The position numbers and the translations under genes were made by a program. This document shows positions 44,485-54,829 of a DNA stretch of 64,000 bases, in pieces. The notes beneath the pieces were generated by a model. The model was not told the DNA's origin. It made no database searches and saw only the letters and a list, made by a program, of their open reading frames with translations. Position 1 is the stretch's first letter. Each line of letters opens with the position of its first letter. The stretch is from Prorocentrum cordatum. Taxonomy: Eukaryota; Sar; Dinophyceae; Prorocentrales; Prorocentraceae. The stretch spans positions 126,001 to 190,000 of the forward strand of contig CAUYUJ010003636.1 in assembly GCA_963575745.1 (NCBI GenBank), in the 5' to 3' direction.

Positions 44485-44677
44485 TGAACTTATCAAGGCC
44501 CCCGAAGTCTTTGATGGCAATATGAAGGATAAGCCAGCATAACATCTGGTATGTTTCCAAAACGCTGCTGGGATGACTCGAGGGCCCTGAACAGGTGTTG
44601 GCAAAAGTGCAGTGGCGCGCTCGCTATGCTACAATCATGCTCTGCACAATAACACAATGTACAGCGTGTACCTCGCA
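44485..44677 (-). repeat. 5' LTR of copia element 1
   Basis: On the minus strand it runs from TGCGAGGTACACGCTGTACA to AAGTTCA. It aligns with 36830-37025; shared blocks include TGTACATTGTG, CAGGGCCC and GAGTCATCCCA. Length is 193 bp against 196 bp. The level of difference suggests the insertion is not recent. Confidence 0.85.
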
Positions 44678-47176
44678 CCTCCCCCCTCCTCCCTGCGATT
44701 CTCCCACCCTGTAGACCGACCGCTTCGTGGCCCCGCGAGGAAGCTCCAGCGACGGTCCCAGGTGGGGCAGTCCCCGCGCGGCCCCAGAGGGAGATCCACC
44801 GAAGGTCCACAAGCGCAGTCCGCATGCGCTTCCCCCGCCCAGCGCAGCGCCTCGTGGCCCCATAGGGAGCACCGAAAATCCCAGCGGCGCAGTCCGCATG
44901 CGATCCCCCCGCCCAGCGCAGCGCTTCGCGGCCCCGGAGGGAGCTCCACCGGATGTCCCAGTGGCGCAGTCCGCATGCGGCCCGCCCACCCAGCACTGCG
45001 CTTCGTGGCCCTGGAGAGAGCTCCACCGACGGCCCCAGCGGCGCAGTCCGCATGCGGTTCCCCCACCCCGCGCAGCGCTTCGTGGCCCCAGAGGGAGCTC
45101 CACCGAAGGTTCCAGTGGCGCAGTCCGCATGCGACCCCCGCACCCCAAACAGCGCTTCGTGGCCCCATCGCGAGCTCCACCGAAGGTCCCAGTGGCGCAG
45201 CCCGCATGCGTCAAATAACCAGAACAGCGCTTCCTGGCCCCTGAAGCAGCTCCACCGGAGGTCCCAGCGGCGCATTCCGCATGCGTCTAGCCGACCCAGT
45301 ACAGCGCTTCGCGGCCCCTTAGGGCACCCCACCCCATCTCCCAGGTGGCGCAGCCCGCATGCGGCCCCCCCGCCCAGCGCAGCGTCTCGTGGCCCCAGAG
45401 GAAGCTTCACCGAAGGCCCCCGCGGCGCAGTCCGCATGCGGTTCCCCGCCCATCGTGGCCCCAGAGGGAGCTCCACCGAAGGTCCCAGTTGCACAGTCCG
45501 CAAGCGGTTCCCCCGCCCAGTACAACGTCTCGTAAGCGTCCCAGTGGGGCAGTCCGCCTGCGCCCCCCCACCCAGCACAGCGCTTCGTGGCCCCAGAGGG
45601 AGCTCCACCGAAGGTCTGAGTGGCGCAGCCCCCCGGTCTCGTGGCCCCAGAGGGAGCTCCACAGAAGGTCCCAGTGGCGCAGTCCGCATGCGGCTCCCCT
45701 ACCCCGCGCAGCGTTTCGCGGTCCCAGATCGAGCTCCACCGAAGGTCCCAGTGGTGCAGTCTGCATGCGGATCCCCCCTCGCGTTACAGCTAAAGGGAGC
45801 TCCGCCGAAGGTCCCAGTGACGCAATCCACATGCGTCTCCCCCACCCAGCACAACGCTTCGTGCCCCAGAGGGAGCTCCACCGAAGGTCCCAAAGGCGCA
45901 GTTCGCATGAGTTCCCCCCGCACAGTACAATGCTCCCTGGCCCCAGAGGGAGCTCCACCGAAAGTCCCGGCGGCGCAGTTCGCTTGCGTTTCCCCCACCT
46001 AGAGCCGCGCTTCGCGGCCCCATAGGGAGCCCCATCGAAGGTCCCAAAGGCGCACTTCGCATGCGGATTCCTCACCCGTTACAACGCTTCGTGGCTCCAG
46101 GGCAAGCTCCACCGAAGGTTTCAGTGGCGGAACTCGCATGCGGTTCCCCCGCCCAATACAGCGCTTCGTGGCCCCGTAGGGAACTCAACCGAAGGTCCCA
46201 GTGGCGCAGTCCGCCTGCGGTTCCCCCGCCCAGTACACCGTCTCGTGGCCCCAGAGGGAGCCCCACCGAAGGTCTCAATGGTGGCGCAGTCCGCATGCGG
46301 CTTCCCCACCCAGTACATCGCTTCGTGTGGCGCAGTTCGCTTGCGGTCCCTCCACCCATTCGTGGCCCCAGAAGGAGCTCCACCGAAGGTCTCACTGGTG
46401 GAACTCGCATACGTTTCCCCCACCCAGTACAGCGCTTCGTGGCCCCATCGTACGCTCCACCGAAGGTCTGAGTGGCGCAGCCCGCATGCGTCTCCCCGAC
46501 CCAGTACAGCGTTTCGTGGCCCCATAGGGAAGTCCACCCCAGGTCCCAGGTGGCGCAGCCCGCATGCGGTCCCCCCGCCCAGCGCAGCGTCTCGTGGCCC
46601 CAGAGGAAGCTCCACCGAAGGCCCCAGTGGCGCAGTCCGCATGCGGTTCCCCCGCCCAACACAGCGTCTCGTGGCCCCAGAGGGAGCTCCACCGAATGCC
46701 CCAGTGGCACAGTCCGCAAGCGGTTCCCCCGCCCAGTACAACGTTTCGTAAACGTCCCAGTGGGGCAGCCCGCCTGCGTTCCCCCACCCAGCACAACGCT
46801 TCGTGGCCCCAGAGGGAGCTCCACCGAAGGTCCCAATGGCGTAACCGGCATGCGTCTCCCCCATCCAGCACACCGCTTCGTGGCCCCAGAGGGGGCTCCA
46901 CCGAAGGTCCCAATGGCGCATTCGCATGCGGTTTCTTCACCCATTACAACGCTTCGTGGCTCCAGGGCAAGCTCCACCGAAAGTCCCACTTGCGCCAACC
47001 ACTACATCGCTTCGTGGACCCAGACGAAGCTCCACCGAAGGTCTCCGTGGCGGAACTCGAGTGCGTCTCCCCCGCCCAGTATAGCGCTGCGTGGCCCCAA
47101 TGGGAGGCCCACGGAAGACGATACCCACAACTGCGGTACTCACGACTGCATAAGGTTAGGTGTTCCGCCCGACTAA
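44678..47176 (+). repeat. satellite element 4, main array and 3' end (77-bp units)
   Basis: Resumes with the C/T-rich spacer, then about 30 units of CGCTTCGTGGCCCCAGAGGG, AGCTCCACCGAAGGTCCCAG and TGGCGCAGTCCGCATGCG. CATGCG spacing is 77 bp (45051, 45128, 45205). It ends with CACGGAAGACGATACCCACA, GACTGCATAAGGTTAGGTG and CCCGACTAAT, the 3' motif. Open frames in three phases result from the unit and are not genes. Confidence 0.85.
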
Positions 47177-47530
47177 TTTCAAACTGTGGCTATTGCCCCG
47201 GCGTTGCGCACAATTGTTTTGCATGTTTGCAACCAGTTTCAAGAATTCGCATGGCTGAAATCGCAAGGGCGGTGTCACGGCACTACTTAACATTGTCAGG
47301 ACGCAGCAGCTACGTTGACCAGCGCTGAATTGATATCCCAAAATGTAGGTTCTGGCACGGGCTAGCGTTGTAAAAGCGCAACAACCACGCTGATTTGCTG
47401 CGCCGGAATCCCAAGAACTGTGTTTCGGCACGATGACGGATTCTGAAACGGTTGTCTTCTAGGGGCGCACTTCCCGCAATGCACACATTCGTAGGGGCCT
47501 ATGAAGGAAGGAACCTCGTTTTTTTCACAG
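47177..47530 (+). repeat. dispersed repeat F, copy 1
   Basis: Blocks GGAATCCCAAGAACTGTGTT, AAACGGTTGTCTTCTA, TTCCCGCAATG and GTAGGGGCCTATGAAGGA recur in the same order at 55210-55316. Upstream it has TTTCAAACTGTGGCT, also present in that copy. Confidence 0.65.
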
Positions 47531-48300
47531 TTACGCCAGAAGCAAAAAGCCTTAGCGCTCCCGCCGCTCTAGGGTGCACTGAGAAGAAAGCTCCGACTGG
47601 CAGACTTACATATGAAGCGAGTGGAAGCCTTTTAGATAATCAAAGCCGTCGTCGTGCGCAAGTGGCCTTGCTTCGAATTGCAGCACATCTCTGACTGCCG
47701 CCAGGTGGTCTCTGTCTACAGAGCGGTTAGAAGGGGAACCTGGCGGGGGAAATATTGTAGGCTTTACACGAATCGTCCTTCCTCCTTCCGTTACCCCATC
47801 TTTAGCATGAGCAAAGACATCCCCAGATGATGTAAGACGGAGCGCGTTTCACGGGCGCTTGCCTTGGGAAGATTCGGCGGCGCGTTTGGACCGGGGGGGC
47901 GCCGCCCCCCCCGCCGAACCATCGGCGCCGCCGAACTGAACCAGGGGGACTCCCCCCCTCCCCACGAAAAAAATCATTCCCCGGTAAGCTGGTCCATTCC
48001 CCGGTGAAGTCTGGTCGCGTACTCTCCTATTCCGCCGTGCATCCCAAGAAACCGCGAAGTGGCGACGGTTGCGAGTTCGCAGCCACCCAGTGAACTTTGA
48101 CGTCTCGGCTAGGTGCGTGTACTCCCCCACTCTGCTGGATCTCCCAGGAGCCCACGAAAGTGGCGACAATTGCGTAGTTCGCAGCCACCCATGAAGCAGC
48201 GCAGGAAGAGGCAGGACAACGAGAGAGGAGAAGGCAAAGGAGTGGATACCACAGTGCTCTAGTCAAAAAGAAAACCGAGCACAGGAAGGTTGGGGGGAAG
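47531..48300. other. no confident gene
   Basis: Overlapping short frames without motifs. Contains a palindromic GC stretch GGGGGGGCGCCGCCCCCCC near 47896 and an imperfect duplicate GTGGCGACGGTTGCGAGTTC / GTGGCGACAATTGCGTAGTT (48060 and 48162) that also resembles words in the array at 49999-50390. Confidence 0.4.
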
Positions 48301-49759
48301 ATGAACCTGGCAAAGAACCCAACCACATGCAAAGGTGTGTACCGCAATTGTGGGTACCGTCTTCCGTGGAGCTCCCTATTGGCCACGAAACGCTGTGCTG
48401 GGTGGGGGAGACGCATCCGAACTTCGCCACTGGGACCTTCGGTGGAGCGAGCTCGTTCTAGGGCCAGGAAACATTGGGGGAAACGCATGCGAACTGCGCC
48501 GCTGGGACCTTCGGTGGAGCTCCCGATGGGGCCACGTGGTGGATCTCACCATGGGGCCACCAAGTGCTCTACTGGGTGGGCAAAACGCATGCGAACTGCG
48601 CCACTGGGACGTTCGGTGGAGCTCCCCCTGGGGTCACGAAGCATGGTACTGGGTGGAGGGGATCGGCATGCGAACTTCATCACTGGGACTTCGGTGGAGC
48701 TCCCTATGGGGCCACGAAGCGCTGTAATGGGCGGGGGAGACGCATCCGAACTTCGCCACTGGGACTTTTGGTGGCCCCGAAGCGCTGTACTGGGTGCGGG
48801 GACCGCATGCGAACTGCGCCACTGGGACTTTCGGTGGAGCTCCCTATGGGGCCAGGGAACATTGTACTGTGTGGGGGAAACTCATGCGAACTGCGCAACT
48901 GGGACCTTTGGCAGAGCTCCCGGCGGGGTCACGAAACTCTGTGCACTGGGCGGGCGAGACGCATGCGAACTGCGCCACTGGGACCTTCCAGCAGAGCACC
49001 CTATGGGGCCACGAAACGCTGTGCTGGGTGGGGGAGAAGCATGCGAACTTTGCCACTGGGACCTTCGGTGGAGTTCCCTCTGGGGCCACGAAGCGCTGTA
49101 GTGTGCGAGGGAGCCACATGCGAACTTCACCACTGGGACCTTCGATGGAGTTCCCTATGGGGCCACTAAACCTTGTGCTGGGTGGGGGAGACGCATGCGA
49201 ACTTCAACACTGGGACCTTCGGTGGAGCTCCCTCTGGGGCCAGGGAATCTTGTACTGGGTGGGGGAACCGCATGCGAACTGCGCCACTGGGACCTTCGGC
49301 GGAGCTCCCTCTGGGGCCACGAAACGCTGTACTGAGTGGGGGAAACGCATGCGAACTGCGCCAGTGGGACCGGGTGGGCAAAACGCATGCGAACTGCGCC
49401 ACTGGGACCTTCGGTGGAGCTGCCTCTGGGACAGTGACACGATGTACTAGGCGGGGGAACCGCATGCGAACTGCGCCACTGGGACCTTCGGTGGAGCTCC
49501 CTATGGGGCCACGAAGCGCTGTAATGGGTGGGGGACACGCATGCGAACTGCGCCACTGGGACCTTCGGTGGAACTCCCGATGGGGCCACTAAACGCTGTG
49601 CTGGGCGGGGGAGACGCATGCGAACTGCGCCACTAGAAACTCGGTGGAGCTCCCGCTGGAACCATGAAGCGATGTACTGGGCGGGGGAGACGCATGCGAC
49701 CTGCGCCCTTGGGACCTTCCGGCAGAGCTCCCTGTGGGGCCTGGAAACGCGGTGCTGGG

Positions 49760-49819
<60 letters not shown>

Positions 49820-49915
49820 CATGTGGAGGGCAGAGGCAGGGACGGGAGGAGCGAGGAGGTGGGACGCGAGGCGGTGTCTTTTCAAAACGAGAACTCAGAA
49901 CCACGGACGGTTGGG
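48301..49915 (-). repeat. satellite element 5, inverted, both ends (77-bp units)
   Basis: On the minus strand it starts CCCAACCGTCCGTGGTTC then TCGTTTTGAAAAGACACCGCC (49875-49915), passes about 18 units with the same sequence as element 4 (GCATGCG spacing 76-77 bp), shares GGAAGACGGTACCCACAATT with that element's end, and finishes GCATGTGGTTGGGTTCTTTG then CCAGGTTCAT. It is the mirror copy of element 4. Confidence 0.85.
49760..49818. repeat. (GAT)n microsatellite
   Basis: Nineteen GAT/ATG units inside satellite element 5, between its array and its C/T-rich spacer. Confidence 0.95.
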
Positions 49916-49998
49916 AAATACTATGCGGTGCATACCGGCTGCTGCTACCATCGCCTTCTGAAGCGCCGCCTCACAGGGATGACGAAATGTTGTCCAGG

Positions 49999-50390
49999 TC
50001 TGCGTAGGACGTCACTCCGCGGACCCCTCAGCAGCCCTCGGACGTGGCTATATTTTCGCAGTTTGCAGACTCCCAAGGATGGCGAGATGTGGTGTAGATT
50101 TGCGTAAGACGTCACTCCGCTGGATCCCCCATCAGCCCTCGAAACTGGCGACTATGTCGCTGCTCGCAGCCCCCATGGAATGGTGAGGTCGAGCGTACAT
50201 CTGCGCAAGGCGTCACTCCGCTGGAACCCCCAGCAGCCCTTGAACGTGGCGATAGGTTGGCCGTCCGCGAGGTCTAGTTTAGGTCTGCGAAAGGCGTCGC
50301 TCCGCTGGACCCCCCAGCAATCCTGGAACGTGGCGACAATTTCGCAGTTCGCAGCCTCCCCGCGAGCCCCCAGGCAGGACGGCGAGGTGA
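49999..50390 (+). repeat. four tandem units of about 100 bp
   Basis: Each unit starts TCTGCGNAAGGCGTCACTCC, then GCTGGANCCCCCAGCAGCCC and CTCGCAGCC. Starts are at 49999, 50100, 50200 and 50284 (spacing 101, 100, 84). Confidence 0.8.
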
Positions 50391-50447
50391 AAACGAGAAC
50401 CAAACGCAGGAGGGCTGGGGAAGAATACCATGTTGCGCACATCGGTT

Positions 50448-50820
50448 GATATGAACCTCGCCTTCTCGGGCCTTCAACCCTCGCGACTCGATTCAAGTAA
50501 TCTGTTTTCTCCACATCACGATCGCAAATCTGATGATCTCAACATTGCCTTCTGCATCCCTCAACCTTCACGATCCTATGCAACTAAAACATTTCTGCGC
50601 ACGCCCGATCCAAACATTCAACGATGGAAATATTTGCCGTTCACGATCCTTTTCGCGATCCTTTGCAGCAAACACTGTGCGATGCACATCTGCTGATCTC
50701 AACATCGCTTTCTCGAGCCTCAACCGTCACGACATGATGCAAATAATATGTATTTCTGCACGCCCCCAGTGTAAACCATCCACGATGGTAATCTGTGCCG
50801 CTCACGACCCTCTGGCCTAA
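50448..50820 (+). repeat. three direct repeats with GATCTCAACATCGC
   Basis: Copies start at 50448, 50536 and 50695 with CTTTCTCGAGCCTCAACC-type text, then CACGCCC and AACGATGG. Spacing is irregular (88 and 159 bp). Confidence 0.6.
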
Positions 50821-51116
50821 CACACACAGGTTTCCCCCCCCCGAACCCTCTCCGGCGCAACGGGAGGGAGTCCGAACTCCCCACACCCCCTTCTTTTTAA
50901 GGAGGAGAGGTGGGTCCGAAAATCCCTTTTCAAGGGGAGGGGGATTTCGAAATTCCCGCCCCCTTGAAGGGAGTGGGGGTGGTTGCGCGAGCACCCCCCC
51001 CCCCTTCCCGTTTCAATGAGATGGGCCTCCACTGGCGCTCCTTCACAATAAGGATGCGCGAAAGAGAGTTCAGGCAAAATACCATGCGCGGGGGCGGGAT
51101 GCAACCAGAGCCGACA
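50821..51116. other. C- and G-rich sequence, no gene seen
   Basis: Runs such as TTTCCCCCCCCG and CAAGGGGAGGGGG. No supported frame apart from the one described for the 770-bp repeat. Confidence 0.4.
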
Positions 51117-51355
51117 AAAACACACCCACATACCAACAACAACAACAACAACAATCACTTTACCCGAACGCTCAGTGTTCTCACCAGTGCCAGGGTTTTC
51201 ATGCGACGCCAGCCAATACCCCCACTTTGTGGGGGGGCAGTGCAAGCTCTACCAAATATCCACACGACTCTTCGCCACCACCCACACCCAGCTTCCCGCC
51301 CTATGACGTTCGGACACTTCACTTCGTGGCCTGCGGACGACCGTGGCTACTACAC
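51117..51355 (+). repeat. 770-bp repeat family, partial first copy (5' half)
   Basis: Starts with (AAC)n, then CAGTGTTCTCACCAGTGCCA, CCCCCACTTTGTGGGGGGGC and GACGTTCGGACACTTCACTT, matching the starts of the copies at 52771 and 53543. Its 3' half appears separately at 52244-52770, so an 890-bp block separates or replaces the middle. Confidence 0.8.
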
Positions 51356-51367
51356 TGGCGTGGAGTA

Positions 51368-51460
51368 CACACCCACAGAAGTTGTTAAGCCTACGTTCGT
51401 ACACCCACAGAAGTTGTTAAGCCTTGCTAACCCACAGAAGTTGTTAAGCCTTCCACAGAA
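51368..51460 (+). repeat. three CCCACAGAAGTTGTTAAGCC repeats
   Basis: Three near-identical 21-bp cores spaced 27-36 bp apart, with a fourth partial (CCACAGAAC). Confidence 0.9.
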
Positions 51461-51589
51461 CATCTGTTGCATATGATGCATATGGTACATGATACACATG
51501 ATACACATGATACGTACTCACAAGATAGTTGATCACATCTTTAGGGCAAATTCCTGAGGGATGTGGGAATACACAAGAGAGAGAGGATA

Positions 51590-51812
51590 TGGTTGTCCCG
51601 ATGGTTGTCTCGATGGTTGTCCCGATGGTTGTCCTGATGGTTGTGGTTGTCCCGATCGTTGTCCCGATGATTGTCCCGATGGTTGTCCTGATGGTTGTGC
51701 TTGTCCCGATCGTTGTCCCGATGACTGTCCCGATGATTGTCCCGATGGTTGTCCCGATGGTTGTTCCGATGGTTGTCCCGATGGTTGTCCCGATGGTTGT
51801 GAGCGATGCCGG
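51590..51812 (+). repeat. 12-bp minisatellite GATGGTTGTCCC
   Basis: About 18 units, some GATGGTTGTCCT or GATCGTTGTCCC, with two 6-bp insertions. All three plus frames are open; one gives Cys-Pro-Asp-Gly tetrapeptides. Confidence 0.9.
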
Positions 51813-52243
51813 ATCCTCACGCCCCCCGCCGGAGGAGGAGGAGGAGGAGGAGCAGGACAAGGAGGAAAGGAGAGAAGAGAGAACGGAAGGAGGGGCGGGA
51901 ACGGCGCTTGCGGCGGCCGAGGGCGCAACCTATGGCGCAACCAATAGGGGGACGTTTTATTCTCGGCGGCCGAGGGCGCAACCTATGGCGCAACCGCAAG
52001 GGATTGTGGCCCCTGGCAGGCGCGCGAACCCCGTTGCAAGAGCGTGCGAAAGTAGCTCGCGCGAGCTCATGTAACATAAATGTTGGAAAACCATTGGTTT
52101 TTTTAGGATTCGGACAGCGCGCGCGGGTAGAAATTTTGAAAAGTCGTGCAGGTGTTTTTCGAGGACCTACGGTGCGATTCGTGTGATTTTATGATGCGCG
52201 GTGCTAAAATTCTTAAGAAGCCCAATGGTTTTTGGAGATTTCG
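51813..52243. other. no gene; contains a 31-bp direct repeat
   Basis: GGCGGCCGAGGGCGCAACCT followed by ATGGCGCAACC occurs at about 51912 and again at about 51965. A (GGA)n stretch lies at 51831-51851. Confidence 0.5.
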
Positions 52244-52770
52244 GCGTGCGCGCGCGAAGAAAAAACGAATGTGTCCCGCATGGTATTATTTGACAGGGAT
52301 GATGGCCCTGGCAGGTGCGCAACCGTTGTCGCAGAAGTTCGAAAAAGTTGCTCGCAAAAGCCCGTTTGACAGAAATGTTTAAAAAGTGTTGGGTTTCCTA
52401 CGAATCCGCAAGAGCGCGCGGGATGAGATTTTGACATTTTTTGTTGAAAAACCATTGGTTTTTTGATGTTTTTATGTTAAAATCGCTGCGAACACTAAGG
52501 TTTTGGAAGGATTTCGTCTTGCGCGCGCGAATGTCCACTTTACCTTATTTTTTGCAAGGGATTCTTGAAATTTGATTATATTAGAACAAGAAATGTCATT
52601 TTCTATTGTTTTTTGCAAGGGAAAGCGGATTACAACAAAACAACCGGATCCTGTACACACCCTCTTTTCTGAGGCTTCCTCACGAAAATGATGAAAATGT
52701 AGCTGCGGCCTAGGCGGCGCAGGGGGGGCGCGCACCAGGGGGCCCAACAATAATTATTCTTTAGAATAAA
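52244..52770 (+). repeat. 770-bp repeat family, first copy (3' part)
   Basis: From GGCGTGCGCGCGCGAAGAAA to AATAATGTTC it aligns with the corresponding parts of the next two copies with few differences. Confidence 0.85.
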
Positions 52771-53542
52771 TAATGTTCAACAACAACAACAACACGTGGG
52801 GACACTCCGTTCTCACCAGTGCCAGGGTTTTCATAGGAGGCGGGCAATACCCCCACTTTGTGGGGGGGCCGGTTCAAGCTCTACCAAATTTCCAAACGAC
52901 TCTTCGCCACCACCCACACCCAGCTTCCCGCCCTATGACGTTCGGACACTTCACTTCGTGGCATGCGGACGACCGTGGCTACTATTCAGGGCCCCGCGGC
53001 CGACGACGACGGCGTGCGCGCGCGAAGAAAAAACGAATGTGTCCCGCATGGTATTATTTGACAGGGATGATGGCCCTGGCAGGTGCGCAACCGTTGTTGC
53101 AAAAGTTCGAAAAAGTTGCTCGCAAAAGCCCGTTTGACAGAAATGTTTAAAAAGTGTTGGGTTTCCTACGAATCCGCAAGAGCGCGCGGGATGAAATTTT
53201 GACATTTTTTTTTGAAAAACCATTGGTTTTTTGATGTTTTTATGTTAAAATCGCTACGAAAACTAAGGTTTTGGAAGGATTTCGTCTTGCGCGCGCGAAT
53301 GTCCACTTTACCTTATGTTTTGCAAGGGATTCTTGAAGTTTGGTTATGTTAGAACAAGAAATGTCAACTTTAGCTTATTTTTTGCAAGGGAAAACCGATC
53401 GTAACAACACAACCGGATCCGGACCAACCCGTTTTGCCTGAGACTTCCTCGCGAAAATGATGAAAATGAGGCTGCGGCCTAGGCGCGGCGGGGGGGTCGT
53501 GCACCAGGGGCCCCAACAATAATTATTCTTTAGAAGTAATAA
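52771..53542 (+). repeat. 770-bp repeat family, second copy (full)
   Basis: Full unit from TTCAACAACAACAACAACAC through GCGGCCTAGGCGCGGCGGGG to TTTAGAAGTAATAATG. Nearly identical to the next copy except for microsatellite lengths. Confidence 0.9.
52773..53150 (+). CDS. small recurring ORF in the 770-bp repeat
   Basis: The 125-residue frame begins in the (AAC)n tract (MFNNNNNTWGHSVLTSARVF) and continues PVQALPNFQTTLRHHPHPAS, RPMTFGHFTSWHADDRGYYS, then a basic stretch RGRRRRRARAKKKRMCPAWY and LTGMMALAGAQPLLQKFEKV. The same frame recurs at 53633-53923 in the next copy, and its two halves recur at 51150-51355 and 52240-52382 in the first. A second frame (52796-53137) is also conserved between copies, so conservation may only reflect recent duplication. 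No homologue recognised. Confidence 0.25.
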   Translation: MFNNNNNTWGHSVLTSARVFIGGGQYPHFVGGPVQALPNFQTTLRHHPHPASRPMTFGHFTSWHADDRGYYSGPRGRRRRRARAKKKRMCPAWYYLTGMMALAGAQPLLQKFEKVARKSPFDRNV

Positions 53543-54003
53543 TGTTCAACAACAACAATTACTAGCACGTGGGGACACTCCGTTCTCACCAGTGCCAGGG
53601 TTTTCATAGGAGGCGGGCAATACCCCCACTTTGTGGGGGGGCCGGTTCAAGCTCTACCAAATTTCCAAACGACTCTTCGCCACCACCCACACCCAGCTTC
53701 CCGCCCTATGACGTTCGGACACTTCACTTCGTGGCATGCGGACGACCGTGGCTACTATTCAGGGCCCCGCGGCCGACGACGACGGCGTGCGCGCGCGAAG
53801 AAAAAACGAATGTGTCCCGCATGGTATTATTTGACAGGGATGATGGCCCTGGCAGGTGCGCAACCGTTGTTGCAGAAGTTCGAAAAAGTTGCTCGCAAAA
53901 GCCCGTTTGACAGAAATGTTTAAAAAGTGTTGGGTTTCCTACGAATCCGCAAGAGCGCGCGGGATGAAATTTTGACATTTTTTTTGAAAAAAAACCATGT
54001 TTT

Positions 54004-54046
<43 letters not shown>

Positions 54047-54357
54047 ATATGTTTTTATGTTAAAATCGCTACGAAAACTAAGGTTTTGGAAGGATTTCGT
54101 CTTGCGCGCGCGAATGTCCACTTCACCTTATTTTTTGCAAGGGATTCTTGAAGTTTGGTTATGTTAGAACAAGAAATGTCCACTTTAGTTTTTTTTTGCA
54201 AGGGAAAGCGGGCCGTAACAAAACAACCGGATCCGGACCAACCCGTTTTGCCTGAGACTTCCTCACGAAAATGATGAAAATGTGGCTGCGGCCTAGGCGC
54301 GGCGAGGGGGCCGCGCACCAGGGGCCCCAACAATAATTACTCTTTAGAAGTAATAAT
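53543..54357 (+). repeat. 770-bp repeat family, third copy (full)
   Basis: Same unit as the second copy, longer by the (TA)n at about 54009-54042 that expanded in a T-rich spot where the second copy has GGTTTTTTGATG. It carries the small ORF again at 53633-53923. Confidence 0.9.
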
Positions 54358-54372
54358 GTTCAACAACAACAA

Positions 54373-54439
<67 letters not shown>

Positions 54440-54512
54440 GACGACGACGACGACAACAACAACACCAACACCAACACCAACAACATCACCAACAACAACA
54501 ACGATCATGTAA
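54358..54512 (+). repeat. (AAC)n/(GACAAC)n compound microsatellite
   Basis: AAC units pass into (AACGAC)n, then (GAC)n, (AAC)n and (ACCAAC)n. It sits where the next 770-bp unit would start, as an expanded version of that unit's (AAC)n head. Confidence 0.9.
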
Positions 54513-54829
54513 AGTCTGTTCGCTCTTATCTGCTCCATTGCCTTTCAACGTGTATTTCCCAAACTCTCGAAACCCGCCGTCTTCGTCTTCGGTCGTACCC
54601 CTTTTGGAGGGTATATCTTCCTTCCCTGCAGACCGGGGCCGGTCTGTCCTGCCTCTTTCTCGCTCCTCCTCCTCCTCCTTCTCCTCCTCCTCCATTCCTT
54701 TTCCTGGTGCACCAGTTCTCCCTGTCGCACTCCGAGGCCAGTTTTTAGGGCGGGCCATGCGTTTCGCCTGAGAGTTCCCCACCATGTATGACTCTGAAGC
54801 TTAAGAACTGGCAACAGTTTCACAGATGG
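54513..54829. other. no gene seen
   Basis: Unique-looking sequence with a (CTC)n stretch at 54664-54692. No motif. Confidence 0.4.

Larger units (their letters stand above)
36830..44677 (-). mobile_element. Ty1/copia-type LTR retrotransposon 1 (degenerate)
   Basis: Direct repeats of about 195 bp bound the element. Between them, reading the minus strand, are gag with a zinc knuckle, aspartic protease, a methyltransferase-like domain, pre-integrase, D,D35E integrase, RT with YVDD and RNase H, in copia order (integrase before RT). A primer-binding site lies three bases inside the 5' LTR. At least eight frameshifts or stops make it inactive. Confidence 0.9.

Noticed and set aside
25531-47176. 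Satellite elements as Helitrons (TC at the start, CTAAT-like end in two copies)
   Set aside because: The CTRR end is not kept in elements 1 and 5, no clear 3' hairpin sits at the right distance, and no Rep/helicase is seen.
44685-49904. Many 150-350-codon frames across satellite elements 4 and 5, and similar ones at 25363-27760 and 33307-34798
   Set aside because: Period and composition of the 77/90-bp units keep frames open on both strands; copies do not conserve one frame.
49999-50390. CRISPR-like array (four regular repeats)
   Set aside because: Units are about 100 bp and similar throughout, without short identical repeats and unique spacers; the window is eukaryotic.
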